64,000 nucleotides of DNA, taken from positions 1-64,000 of IMG/VR virus record IMGVR_UViG_3300032293_001730; one strand, given 5' to 3'. The notes beneath the pieces were generated by a model that was given only the letters and a program-made list of their open reading frames with translations, made no database searches and was not told where the DNA came from. Below, in pieces: positions 35,701 through 41,556 of the stretch (positions within the stretch are counted from its first letter, which is position 1; every line of letters starts with the position of its first letter). The DNA comes from a virus. A program made the translations under genes and the position numbers.

Positions 35701-36657
35701 AATTGCATTGAATTCGATTCAACATTGAGGCAATTTCGTCTTGATCGCCTTCGGAGAGGGCCGTGGGGTTTTGCAATGCCCGTGTACTCGCAGTCTTCTT
35801 TGCCGACAGTCCTCGTCGTAGACGCAAACGGGGAGGGCGCGGCCGCTCAGATGCAGTCGCCGAGTTCCCTTCCAATAACCTCCCAGGGAGATGACTACAC
35901 CCTTGACGCAACGCTCTACATGCGGGGCGGGAGGCCAGCCTCGTGGGACTCGCCACCGATCGGATCGGTCAGCATCAACCAGTCGACCGGGAAAATCACC
36001 GACACTATAACGTGGCAAACCATCGGCCAGGGAAACGGCGTTTTTGAAAATGGCGCTTACGCCGACGTCTACCTCGACGGAGGCGGCGGCAGCGAAGGGT
36101 CTCTCCTTCCGGTGGGTACCTTAACTGCCCGCAACCCGCCGCAACTGATTGGACTTAACCCTGCCGCATCTTTCTGGAGCAGGTCTTTTTCGTCCCCGCC
36201 GAGGGTGATTGTTGTCACAAGGGAAAAGCCTGCACACCGACAGAGAAGCGATGTTTCATTTTCGTATTTTCAAAGGCCAGAAAAGCCGCTATTTGCGAAC
36301 CAGCTACTGGCGTTGAACCAGTCTCTTCCGCTGGTAAGCGCCGCCCCAGAGTCGATGACGTCAGAATCAACTTCGCCAGCGGTTATTTTCAGGGACGTCT
36401 TCTCAAGCTGGAAAGACCCGACGTCAAGCGTGCCATTCGGAGATGGATGGAACTTTTTTATGCACTACTGGGACGGTCAAGTTGACTTTGTTTGGATTGG
36501 CTATCCAAGCCAAGCCAGGGCCACGGATTTATCTTCCGCCCCCGCGTTTTCTTTCTCGCTCGGCGGGGAGGGAGGCGGGGCGTCCGCACACTCAGAATTT
36601 GTCGGCTGGACAGGCTACTTCAGCGATTTCCGCGCTGTTCGCATTCCCCCAACATGA
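29797..36657 (+). CDS. giant GGSGY-repeat tail fibre-like protein with RCC1-like N-terminus
   Basis: The 2,286-residue protein ends the tail operon and is the best candidate for the receptor-binding fibre. The N-terminal 130 residues have two RCC1-like units (AIKSDGTLWSLGG and ILKTDGSLWSFGG). Most of the rest is beta-rich. At least 15 repeats of the form [VL]TSGGSGYxxxPxVxFSGG, followed by GSGAxAxA, lie at about 30450-31000 and 31970, and in a dense array at 33540-35200. Such repeats occur in phage fibres and probably form a long beta solenoid. The C-terminal 500 residues are non-repetitive and aromatic. The next gene starts in its stop. Confidence 0.8.
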   Translation: MIFWPFLYVKDQAHSTTGSEYTSQYVDRRTLSSLQGLGYSPWIENQGDWVDFSGDIATNGFGLPFTGGYAIKSDGTLWSLGGTPTDTLFQGDDIAKPYQVGSDSDWASFSGEFILKTDGSLWSFGGKGRGSDLQSFYGRGDAISGGYGNDNSFRAVISCSIRSIELFSYQPHFAKKPAVTIESRKRVGYNEFTPVPLAGGSGVQLSVNWKGQLRDIRLVSGGSGYTSAPTVSAIPEGDDVDDGLKMWALMNPSATARFVVQSGGSGYTYATATDPITGATADAVVENGAVTSWTMTSSGSASRRISTSPYFPSVQSTTATVQGDGTGAAASCVAAPTSIAGIRAGNSIFSTGNIYASADNPQCWTTPPLISISGGGGSGAEAVVDNLWGTIKSIAVTNGGSGYSGGSLYPLRAVATPASGDTLSTKEDIGDVKLLGGSVVRIDGPQAPVFLGGQTASTGVMQPFNIEIADMSEQDAAGFPANIPFSAELVGLGGLTVPLTLSSQVYTDGGTVARRKIFASLDSPAGGFGRQPPMIRTYFRGHREGIPTATEFVQRVFVNDCNDCSYGSSGFTVCAGSTPTALVARVGLSNGFLPNAFLLANSAKKVKAAGPLGAEIEYVNINGEWRQESSKNVLLGEYPHSATVPIPPPSNPPVDIEWSDAPLRFSNSYPWWNAGYAFIPERTSEFANIYCIDGRPGSAGVGSLATGTASLTQGAGGLWGYQSVSLASGGSGYTEEPTVYFAINSRPIPERIGNKTWTSVGSSVTVVWLRNLAFFNFASPLTVQVGVTTSGEAYFIPSAYFNDGGQPIPVGRGVKVTCETTLTDHIDQSRIIIDYPDSPLGEQPSVNSWRAGYFPNFLNRESGLAATLESQDFPADGKDERQYRTIAFNQEFFGGGYTKVPAVRFLELDPDNPIYEFTAELVGPESFSRVSGTFLIDSNGTAWDPFSKEPGAYPTITAVSRTKFVGRATKRTEPEYGGFASGQWWGGPIGFVGALAGAADFSGELEEIELAESKTHRVSIFRTGLENSGVVSCSVSVAGGLGNQGAAHGSGTAYTYEDEFTCPAGTSVVPFSRFDFGTIVDKGYRTRISTDTFIRSSRAPAQLNFTLPSLADGRLSRAGDTYFFAFSNWGVEADSFSPPSITVDGDASFEICENVVSSMRRVPRVVENRGQIVWLDDGSVGYYINGVVFVDPVLSGLLPPQNASLNTGRIGQKLYGLTSFGVDTNGNWLPAGCSNRLRRKIDLEVKVDSFGSGYTEPPVVEVSQPPGTAIVKTKINGKARGAAIVRPGVGFHSPPALTVTPNDDEGDGASLTAVIQGPVYDTKLTSGGSGYRCPPEVLFSTNGVPGVASASCSGSIGSVTVADGGSGFRSPAEISFSGLGSGASATAQIKGYVQYVTVNNSGAGYASEPAVSFSGGGGSGAAAIPVLSADGQGKFKVTRVIVTSGGSGYTSEPSVSFSGGGGSGASAAATLDAAITSVQLTSGGSGYATGTSASAGNAKLGVTLSMAVDSIDIQYGGRYRRQPTVSLQPFGHIESISLTNGGSGYSSSPLVGVVAPCGKGAKAECRISASVASISVLSGGQGYVNPPLVELVGGYDPANGRQAKAHAVASGGVVSSIVIDDEGSGYFQPPTVSFAKYTEAILKCTASGGAITGVDVLSGGYGYAAAPALSFSGGNGATATATVSGGRITSVTVTSGGSGYSDGARCLIASGIGTGATASASISGEVSSVTVTDCGYDFEPGEPVFVFFSGGGGDGAAATASISTAGSGAAATARINGSIVAVKINSQGSGYQTSPSVSVDMSNNFLAEDPSDPDFLPYIQLRIAGRVSEAEIVEPGSSYGTRDDRFNIFQKPSWATAAAGPLGGAITAVSYSQAGLTGVYSAPPQMNFENTIVPYSETSCLKGAFSVDVGEQGSGPARTGTGSIYTGGGGALPDDFRPSSSLSTYRRLDNSGDSGISFSMLGKVGASSNCIEFDSTLRQFRLDRLRRGPWGFAMPVYSQSSLPTVLVVDANGEGAAAQMQSPSSLPITSQGDDYTLDATLYMRGGRPASWDSPPIGSVSINQSTGKITDTITWQTIGQGNGVFENGAYADVYLDGGGGSEGSLLPVGTLTARNPPQLIGLNPAASFWSRSFSSPPRVIVVTREKPAHRQRSDVSFSYFQRPEKPLFANQLLALNQSLPLVSAAPESMTSESTSPAVIFRDVFSSWKDPTSSVPFGDGWNFFMHYWDGQVDFVWIGYPSQARATDLSSAPAFSFSLGGEGGGASAHSEFVGWTGYFSDFRAVRIPPT
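33540..35200 (+). repeat. dense array of GGSGY repeats in the tail fibre gene
   Basis: About 12 units of 30-45 residues follow each other (for example SGGSGYRCPPEVLFS, SGGSGYTSEPSVSFSGG, SGGYGYAAAPALSFSGG). DNA identity between units is moderate, with recurrent GGCGGNTCNGGNTA blocks. Confidence 0.85.
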
Positions 36658-37037
36658 ACCCCTGCCTCCCCGGAACAGCCCTGAAGCAACTCCTGTCCTG
36701 GTTCAAGCTCCAGGACGAAGCCGGCTGCCAGTGTGCGTCCAGGGCCCGAATCATGGACGCTTGGGGGTGTGACGAGACAGAGAGGAGAATGGACGAAGTG
36801 GTTGGCTGGCTGCGGGAGGCCGCCGCCGCCCGAGGACTGCCGTTCATCGATTTCGCCGCCAGAGCCGCCGTGAAACTTGCAATCTGGAGAGCGAGGAATG
36901 GATCATCACTTCCTGATCAACGGCCAGAGGTGGCTCTGGAGGTACTCGAAGCTCAAGGGCGGAGCGGAGGGCTGGACGGAGTACAGCAAGCACAAGGTGC
37001 TGATCCACTCGAAGCTCCGCCGGCGAGCGAGACTTGA
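36654..37037 (+). CDS. small protein of the phage 'GCQC' type
   Basis: The 127-residue protein starts at ATG 36654 in the fibre stop. GCQCASRARIMDAWGCDE and VGWLREAAAARGLPFIDFAARAAVKLAIWRAR resemble a small protein often found after tail genes in phages of planctomycetes and relatives (from memory). The Cys pairs may bind a metal. The last 46 codons overlap the next gene in another frame, and this tail is probably not conserved. Confidence 0.6.
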   Translation: MNPCLPGTALKQLLSWFKLQDEAGCQCASRARIMDAWGCDETERRMDEVVGWLREAAAARGLPFIDFAARAAVKLAIWRARNGSSLPDQRPEVALEVLEAQGRSGGLDGVQQAQGADPLEAPPASET

Positions 37038-37185
37038 ATGCGAACTCCACGAGGGATTGCACGCTGCCCTGGGCGACACGATCAGCGAGTCCTGTGTCGA
37101 GCGGACGGCTGCGGACTTGGCAAAAATCCTCTACTCGTTAGGCTATAGGCTGGATACGAGTACCCACGGAGGGCAACAGCCATGA
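36898..37185 (+). CDS. small HExxH metallopeptidase-like protein
   Basis: The 95-residue protein starts MDHHFLINGQRWLWRYSKLKG and has LECELHEGLHAALGD, a zincin-type HExxH pattern, followed by a helix VERTAADLAKILYSLGYRL. Small phage proteins with this layout are known, but their substrates are not. The start at 36898 follows GGAGAGCGAGGA. It overlaps the previous gene by 140 nt and the next by 4 nt. A lysis or tail-processing job cannot be shown. Confidence 0.65.
   Translation: MDHHFLINGQRWLWRYSKLKGGAEGWTEYSKHKVLIHSKLRRRARLECELHEGLHAALGDTISESCVERTAADLAKILYSLGYRLDTSTHGGQQP
37148..37157 (+). promoter_or_regulatory. GGCTGGATAC box
   Basis: This is a divergent member of the GTCCGGATAC class, 25 nt before ATG 37182, inside the previous gene. 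It continues GAGTACCC. Confidence 0.35.
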
Positions 37186-37688
37186 TCGACGACAGGGAGG
37201 CAGTGGAGGAATTGGTCGAGGAGATGAAGAGCGACGACGTCGTGCCTCGACTCTTCGACTCGCTCGACAATCCGAAGGACATCGTCGGCAGCAACAAGTT
37301 GCCGCTTCATCTCTGGCCGATGACGGCCACCGCGATGGGCTCGATCGCGATGCTCAACGGCGCAATCAAGTATGGCCGAAGCAACTGGCGGGTAGTTGGC
37401 ATCAAGGCCTCGATCTACGTCGACGCCTGCCAGCGGCATCTCTCGCAGTGGTTCGAGGGACACGAGTGCGACGAGGAGGGGGTGCCTCACCTCGCTTCGG
37501 CGCTCGCCTGCCTCGCGATTGTCGTCGACGCCCGTGCTGCCGGGACGCTCAGGGACGATCGGCAGGTCGAGGGCGGATACCGAGAACTCGTTCAGCAACT
37601 CACGCCGCATGTTGCCAGGATCAGAGAACTGCATGCAGATCGTCCTCCGGCCAAGCAGTGGACGATCCAAGACTCTCCCCCGCCGTGA
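37182..37688 (+). CDS. DUF5664-like dATP/dGTP diphosphohydrolase
   Basis: The 168-residue protein matches the DUF5664 layout: GSNKLPLHLWPMTATAM, NGAIKYGRSNWRVVGIKAS, YVDACQRHLSQWFEGHECD, and VPHLASALACLAIVVDA. Family members (MazZ) hydrolyse dATP or dGTP and, in some phages, support modified-base synthesis. No PurZ-like gene is visible here, so a plain nucleotide-pool role is more likely. It is the last rightward gene before a shared terminator. Confidence 0.75.
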   Translation: MIDDREAVEELVEEMKSDDVVPRLFDSLDNPKDIVGSNKLPLHLWPMTATAMGSIAMLNGAIKYGRSNWRVVGIKASIYVDACQRHLSQWFEGHECDEEGVPHLASALACLAIVVDARAAGTLRDDRQVEGGYRELVQQLTPHVARIRELHADRPPAKQWTIQDSPPP

Positions 37689-37729
37689 GAGGCGGCCACA
37701 CGTCCTCGCCTACCCCGTGTGGCCGCCTC
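37689..37729. terminator. bidirectional terminator between convergent genes
   Basis: GAGGCGGCCACACG (37689-37702) pairs perfectly with 37716-37729 around a 13-nt loop. It starts directly after the rightward stop and lies 9 bp from the leftward integrase stop, so it serves both. Confidence 0.8.
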
Positions 37730-37737
37730 CGGCGGGC

Positions 37738-38613
37738 TTATCCTCGATGAATCGTCGGCAGGACGTGGCACGCGGGCGTGCTCAAGTCTGCATACCTGGG
37801 ATCGAGGTATGCCTTCGTGATTTTTGGGCTTGAGTGATCGAGCAGGAGAGTTGGATTGCCTCCCCGTGCAGCGTAGTGACTCGCGGCACAGCGTCGGAGC
37901 TTGTGGAATTTTGCCTTCCTCCCGCTCCCCAGGCCCGCAGCCGTGACAATGTCGCCGAAACGCATCCAGATGTGCGTGTAGCAGCGATCCCAACGCCAGA
38001 TCAGGTCCGTCGGCTTCCGCCCCTCGCACAGCTTGCCCACGAGCAACGCCGTCTCGTCGGTGAGCGTGTAGAGCCGGTCCCGTTTGCCCCCCTTTCGGTT
38101 CTCGGCCCGGACGAGCAGCCGAGCCCCAGACCAGTCTTCCACACGGGCGGCGAAGATCGCGCCGCACCGTTCCGCCGACTCGTAGAGGACACAGATCAAC
38201 GATCGCCAGAAAAGCCCGGCCGGCACGTCGCCGATTCGCCCAGGTGTCGCCCCGGCGATCGACACGAGGTGCTGTAGCTCCTCGACGGACCAGCACTGCG
38301 GAACTCGCTCCGGCAGTCGCGACGACGGCGGCACGCACGGGGAGACGTTCCTGATTCCACGGTCACGGGCAAAGCGACCCAGCGACACTAGCTGGCTTCG
38401 CTCCTTCTCGGCCGTGTAGGGGCTTCGTTGCTGAGCCCGCAGGTCGAGGAATCTCGACAGCACGAGATCGTCGAGATCGTCGACGGTGGCCTCGCGGGCT
38501 AGGTAGCGAGTGAATGTCCTGAGGGTGCAGCGATACAGGCGGGCGGTGTTTTCGCTTCGCCCACGCAGGCGAAGGGGGCGGAAGTGGTTCTCGAATAAAT
38601 CGTTGAGTGTCAT
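37738..38613 (-). CDS. int: tyrosine integrase
   Basis: The 291-residue protein is a tyrosine recombinase for site-specific integration. Seen: an N-terminal SAM-like core-binding domain (LRLRGRSENTARLYRCTLRTF) and a catalytic domain. Candidate catalytic residues are Arg149 (AERCGAI), Lys177 area (NRKGGKRDRLY), His237 and Arg240 (FHKLRR), His260 (LLDHSSP) and Tyr269 (TKAYLDP). The ATG at 38613 follows GGAGA on the minus strand. An upstream in-frame start would add 18 unlikely residues. It marks the phage as temperate. No attachment core could be defined. Confidence 0.9.
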   Translation of the reverse strand: MTLNDLFENHFRPLRLRGRSENTARLYRCTLRTFTRYLAREATVDDLDDLVLSRFLDLRAQQRSPYTAEKERSQLVSLGRFARDRGIRNVSPCVPPSSRLPERVPQCWSVEELQHLVSIAGATPGRIGDVPAGLFWRSLICVLYESAERCGAIFAARVEDWSGARLLVRAENRKGGKRDRLYTLTDETALLVGKLCEGRKPTDLIWRWDRCYTHIWMRFGDIVTAAGLGSGRKAKFHKLRRCAASHYAARGGNPTLLLDHSSPKITKAYLDPRYADLSTPACHVLPTIHRG

Positions 38614-38733
38614 GGCGTATCTCCAAATTACAGGGAAGGAGGATACGCATCCGTGCGAGGTAGTCATGCCTCCGTGGGGGGGCGCTCTCCTTCGAGAGAG
38701 GGCCCCCCGGGGTATGCCTTTTTGGACTAATCG
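38614..38733. other. integrase upstream region with inverted repeats, possible attP area
   Basis: Between the integrase start and the next leftward gene lies an imperfect GC hairpin (about 38676-38708) with the core CTCTC-CTTC-GAGAG. GGATACGCATCC at 38641 is near-palindromic and contains the GGATACGCA sequence of the accessory boxes. This is a fair place for attP or integrase control, but no core direct repeat was found. Confidence 0.3.
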
Positions 38734-39018
38734 CTACAGAGGGGGTCGTCTCCCTCGGTTGTCGCCCTTAATCGCGATCCGAATGTCCTCGCCCAGGGCG
38801 AGGGCTGCATATTCGATCGTGTTCAGCGGCGAATCTTCTCTTGAGCCATCGTGCGCGCAGAGCAGGTGATGGGGCAGGACGTCACGGATGATTTTCCGGA
38901 CGGCCTCGTTGCCGACGACACGGCCCACGCGGCCCTCGATCAAGTCTGCGATCCGCTTGGCATCGTCATAGGCGTCGAGGCATTCAACTTCTCCGACTGC
39001 GTCCCAAAACGGCTTCAT
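38734..39018 (-). CDS. hypothetical protein next to integrase
   Basis: The 94-residue protein starts MKPFWDAVGEVECLDAYDDA after AGGAGA on the minus strand. It is mostly helical with IADLIEGRVGRVVGNEAVRKIIRDVLP and a basic end KGDNRGRRPPL. It has no recognised family. It is divergent from the DNA-binding-like gene at 39174 and co-directed with the integrase, so a lysogeny or excision function is possible. Confidence 0.55.
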   Translation of the reverse strand: MKPFWDAVGEVECLDAYDDAKRIADLIEGRVGRVVGNEAVRKIIRDVLPHHLLCAHDGSREDSPLNTIEYAALALGEDIRIAIKGDNRGRRPPL

Positions 39019-39173
39019 GCTGGTTCTCCTGGTTGGGGTCACTTTTCCGAGGGGGCGATCCCCACGGCCGGAGAAATAGTGGCACCCCCGCCACTTGAAT
39101 GCAAGTCCCCAGGGTTCTGGACGGTCCAGAACCCTGGTTTTTGGCCCGAAAGTACGGAAATGAGGAGACATTC
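39019..39173. promoter_or_regulatory. divergent control region with two inverted repeats
   Basis: The region separates leftward and rightward early genes. AGTGGC (39078-39083) pairs with GCCACT (39090-39095). CCAGGGTTCTGGAC (39109-39122) pairs perfectly with 39124-39137 around one base, and TTTTTGG follows. The 29-bp palindrome could be a repressor operator or a rightward terminator. No clear -35/-10 pair was found. Confidence 0.5.
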
Positions 39174-39623
39174 ATGGCTGCGGACAGGATTGTGTCGGTT
39201 GTCGAGGCGGCGTCGGTGCGGGGGGTCTCCCGCGAGGCGATTATGAAGGCCATCAAGACGGGTCGCCTCTACGGCCACCTATTGTCCGGAAAGGGTTACT
39301 TACTCTCGGCGAGGCAGGTCGAAGGCAAGACGTTCGACAGGCCGGCGTTCGAGAAGCTCTGCCGTCAGTACATCAGCGTCCCGGAGGCCTGCAACATCGT
39401 CTGGAAAACAGACGCTGCCGTGATGCGAGACCTCAGATCGGGAAAGATCAAGGGACTCAGAGTCAATCCGAAGTGCTGGGCCGTGCTCAAGTCTTCGGCC
39501 GAGGAAGAGTTTCGAGACTACGAGGAGAACGAGAAGCACCGCGTCGGCAGAAAGAGGACTGTCGGCGCCACTCGCTCGCCGCGAGACATCCGAAAAAAGT
39601 CCTTGAAACGGAAAGGCCGCTGA
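39174..39623 (+). CDS. putative DNA-binding protein with excisionase-like helices
   Basis: The 149-residue protein has two helix-turn-helix-like parts: VSVVEAASVRGVSREAIMKAIKTGRL at the N-terminus and ISVPEACNIVWKTDAAVMRDLRSGKIKGL in the middle (both given here as longer reading segments). The C-terminus is very basic (RVGRKRTVGATRSP, RKKSLKRKGR). The start at ATG 39174 follows GAGGAGA. As the first rightward gene after a divergent control region it is a candidate regulator of lysogeny or of the operators at 44-57 kb. That link is inference. Confidence 0.6.
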   Translation: MAADRIVSVVEAASVRGVSREAIMKAIKTGRLYGHLLSGKGYLLSARQVEGKTFDRPAFEKLCRQYISVPEACNIVWKTDAAVMRDLRSGKIKGLRVNPKCWAVLKSSAEEEFRDYEENEKHRVGRKRTVGATRSPRDIRKKSLKRKGR

Positions 39624-39630
39624 GTACAAT
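39603..39630 (+). promoter_or_regulatory. sigma70-like promoter TTGAAA-16-TACAAT
   Basis: TTGAAA at 39603-39608 and TACAAT at 39625-39630 have a 16-nt spacer. It lies at the end of the previous gene, 17 nt before ATG 39647. Confidence 0.45.
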
Positions 39631-39646
39631 CGGCACAGTGTTGCAA

Positions 39647-39856
39647 ATGATTATCCTGACCACCGTCGAGGCGGCCGAAGAACTCGGGACAAGCGCGTCA
39701 AGCATTTCTCGTGCTGCGAGGAAGGCCAACGTGGGAGTCCGACGAGAGGACGGTCGCCTCGTCGGTGTCAGCCGCAACGACATGAAGGCGATCAAGAAGC
39801 TCCTGCGGTACAAGGCCGGCAATCCCAACTTCGTCAAGGTGAAGAGGCATGCATAA
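39647..39856 (+). CDS. small helix-turn-helix protein
   Basis: The 69-residue protein opens with ILTTVEAAEELGTSASSISR, a typical MerR/excisionase-like or replication-regulator helix-turn-helix, followed by AARKANVGVRREDGRLVGVS and a basic tail KVKRHA. It probably binds DNA as a small regulator. It overlaps the next gene by 8 nt. Confidence 0.7.
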   Translation: MIILTTVEAAEELGTSASSISRAARKANVGVRREDGRLVGVSRNDMKAIKKLLRYKAGNPNFVKVKRHA

Positions 39857-40733
39857 AGTCTTCTACAGCGACGACTACTGCCGTGCATCGCACGCGTTCG
39901 ACACGACACGCAAAGCCGCCTGGATCGCCGATTCGCTTCGCAGCCGGCCGATTCCTGGCATTGAAGTTGTCGAGCCACGGCCGGCGATGCTCGTCGAGGT
40001 AGAGCAGGTCCACTCCCGAGACTACGTCGAGGCGATTCGCACGGGCGACCCGGACAGCGTCGCGTCGTCGAGCGGCCTACCGTGGTGCCCGGACACGCTC
40101 ACGGCCGTGCTCGCGAGCACGGGAGGCATGATCGACGCCGTTCGCGAGGCTGCGAAGTCCGGGCTCGCCGGTTCGTTGTCGAGCGGCATGCACCACGCGA
40201 GGCGGGATTACGGCATGGGCTTCTGCACGTTCAACGGCCTTGCCATCGCCGCCCATGAGGCCGAGCTTTTGGGGTTCAATGACATCTTGATCCTCGATCT
40301 TGACGCGCACGGCGGTGGCGGAACCGCTTCTCTTATTTCTGGGAAAGTACGGATAAGCCAACTCGACCTCGTCGTCGACCCGTTCGACCTGGGTGAGGGC
40401 TCGATCGACCTGTCACGGCGGAGCCCGATCGACTACCTGACGGTGCTCGACTCGACGCTCCACGAGTTGTCGCCAGACATCGTGATCTACAACGCCGGCA
40501 TGGACGTCGCCGTGGGCGACTGCGGCCCGCTCGGCTTCGACTCGAACATCATCGCCGCCCGGGAGGCCACGGTTTTTTCGTGGGCTGCCGAGCGTTCGAT
40601 TCCGATCTGCTACGCGATGGCCGGGGGATACACGGGCCCTGACCGATCTCGCGGCCTGCTCGTAGCTCACCACCGCTGCACCATCCGGGCGGCGGAGCAA
40701 ATTTTCTCTCAGCGTCAAGGAGCGACGGTATGA
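39849..40733 (+). CDS. histone-deacetylase-family amidohydrolase
   Basis: The 294-residue protein belongs to the arginase-like zinc deacetylase fold (HDAC, AcuC, acetylpolyamine amidohydrolase). Seen in order: SSGMHHARRDYGMGFCTFN (paired His, the charge-relay site), ILILDLDAHGGGGTAS (DxDxH zinc ligands), IYNAGMDVA (third ligand Asp) and CYAMAGGYTG (active-site Tyr). The length is near that of bacterial members. The substrate could be an acetyl-lysine, acetylpolyamine or another N-acetyl group. Its place in a phage early operon is unusual. It overlaps genes on both sides. Confidence 0.85.
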   Translation: MHKVFYSDDYCRASHAFDTTRKAAWIADSLRSRPIPGIEVVEPRPAMLVEVEQVHSRDYVEAIRTGDPDSVASSSGLPWCPDTLTAVLASTGGMIDAVREAAKSGLAGSLSSGMHHARRDYGMGFCTFNGLAIAAHEAELLGFNDILILDLDAHGGGGTASLISGKVRISQLDLVVDPFDLGEGSIDLSRRSPIDYLTVLDSTLHELSPDIVIYNAGMDVAVGDCGPLGFDSNIIAAREATVFSWAAERSIPICYAMAGGYTGPDRSRGLLVAHHRCTIRAAEQIFSQRQGATV

Positions 40734-40954
40734 ACTGTGCGAATTGCGTCTTCTGGAACTCGAACCCCGTCATGCAGCCCCCGGTGCCGGGCATGCCGCC
40801 GCAGATGCCTCTGCCCCAGGGCCTCGGTCAGTGCCGACGCAACGCTCCGTTTCCGCTTCCGATGCCGCCGATGGGCATGCAGCAAATGCCCCCGCTCCAG
40901 TGGCCGGTCACGACGGCCAACGACACCTGCGGCGAGTGCAAGGTGAAGGAATGA
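40730..40954 (+). CDS. small Cys- and Met/Pro-rich protein
   Basis: The 74-residue protein has MNCANCVFWNSN at the start and NDTCGECKVKE at the end, so two CxxC pairs that can bind a metal. They flank a Pro/Met-rich middle (PPQMPLPQGLGQCRRNAPF). The layout fits small zinc-binding phage proteins. It overlaps the deacetylase stop and the DUF3310 start. Confidence 0.65.
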   Translation: MNCANCVFWNSNPVMQPPVPGMPPQMPLPQGLGQCRRNAPFPLPMPPMGMQQMPPLQWPVTTANDTCGECKVKE

Positions 40955-41346
40955 GCAACGTCAACCACCCTGCCCACTACAACTCGCACCCGAGCGGCGT
41001 TGAAGCGATCGAGATCGCCGAGCGGCTGTCGTTCAATCTCGGCAACGCCATCAAGTACCTGATGCGACGGAAGCACAAGGGCCGAGAACTTGAAGACCTG
41101 CAAAAGGCCCTCTGGTACACGAAGCGGGAGCACGAGCGGCTCTCGAAAAACACGAGAGAGGTCTGGGGCCTTCCGCCCGGAGACGTCTACGAGAAGGCAA
41201 TCATGGTCGTCTCCGCCGAGGATTGTCCGGATATGGGCACCGCGATGGGGCTCATTGCGCTCGCGAGTTGGTCCGAGTCGGCAGCGAGGCTCGTGTTCCT
41301 CGCGGCGAGGTTGATCGAGGAAGAGATTCAGGAGCTATCGAAGTGA
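40951..41346 (+). CDS. DUF3310-containing protein
   Basis: The 131-residue protein has the DUF3310 core NHPAHYNSHPSGVEAIEIAE, FNLGNAIKYLMRRKHKGRELEDLQKALWYTKRE, which in T7 gp1.7-like proteins links to nucleotide metabolism. A second helical half (TAMGLIALASWSESAARLVFLAARLIEEEIQEL) is extra. ATGA overlap with the previous gene shows coupling. Confidence 0.8.
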   Translation: MSNVNHPAHYNSHPSGVEAIEIAERLSFNLGNAIKYLMRRKHKGRELEDLQKALWYTKREHERLSKNTREVWGLPPGDVYEKAIMVVSAEDCPDMGTAMGLIALASWSESAARLVFLAARLIEEEIQELSK

Positions 41347-41417
41347 TGCTCCTCACGTTCGCGGCCTTTGCGTCGGCCATTCTTTTGTTGTGTGCCGCCA
41401 AAAACGGCGAGACCTGA
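41346..41417 (+). CDS. 23-residue membrane peptide
   Basis: The frame MLLTFAAFASAILLLCAAKNGET starts in the previous stop (TGATG). Residues 2-17 form one hydrophobic helix. It could be a tiny membrane protein or holin-like peptide, but its short length makes it uncertain. Confidence 0.4.
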   Translation: MLLTFAAFASAILLLCAAKNGET

Positions 41418-41445
41418 CTGAAATTTTTAGGCACGGAGGCCACCG

Positions 41446-41556
41446 ATGAACGAAGACTTGAGTCGATTCGTCCCGACGATCATCACGATCTCGATCATTG
41501 CAGTCTCGACGATCTCCTTTTTCGTCGGCCTCATCATCGGGGCGGCCGCCGGATGA
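41446..41556 (+). CDS. 36-residue membrane peptide
   Basis: The peptide has a charged start MNEDLSRF, then a single membrane helix (TIITISIIAVSTISFFVGLI). GGAGG lies before the ATG, and the stop overlaps the methyltransferase start (ATGA). The coupling and clear membrane helix support it as real. The function is unknown. Confidence 0.55.
   Translation: MNEDLSRFVPTIITISIIAVSTISFFVGLIIGAAAG

Noticed and set aside
38614-38733. Defined attP core
   Set aside because: Inverted repeats are present but no direct repeat or core could be identified without a host junction.
41224-41233. GTCCGGATAT inside the DUF3310 gene as a box
   Set aside because: The next start is about 110 nt away and the continuation differs, so it is probably a chance coding match.
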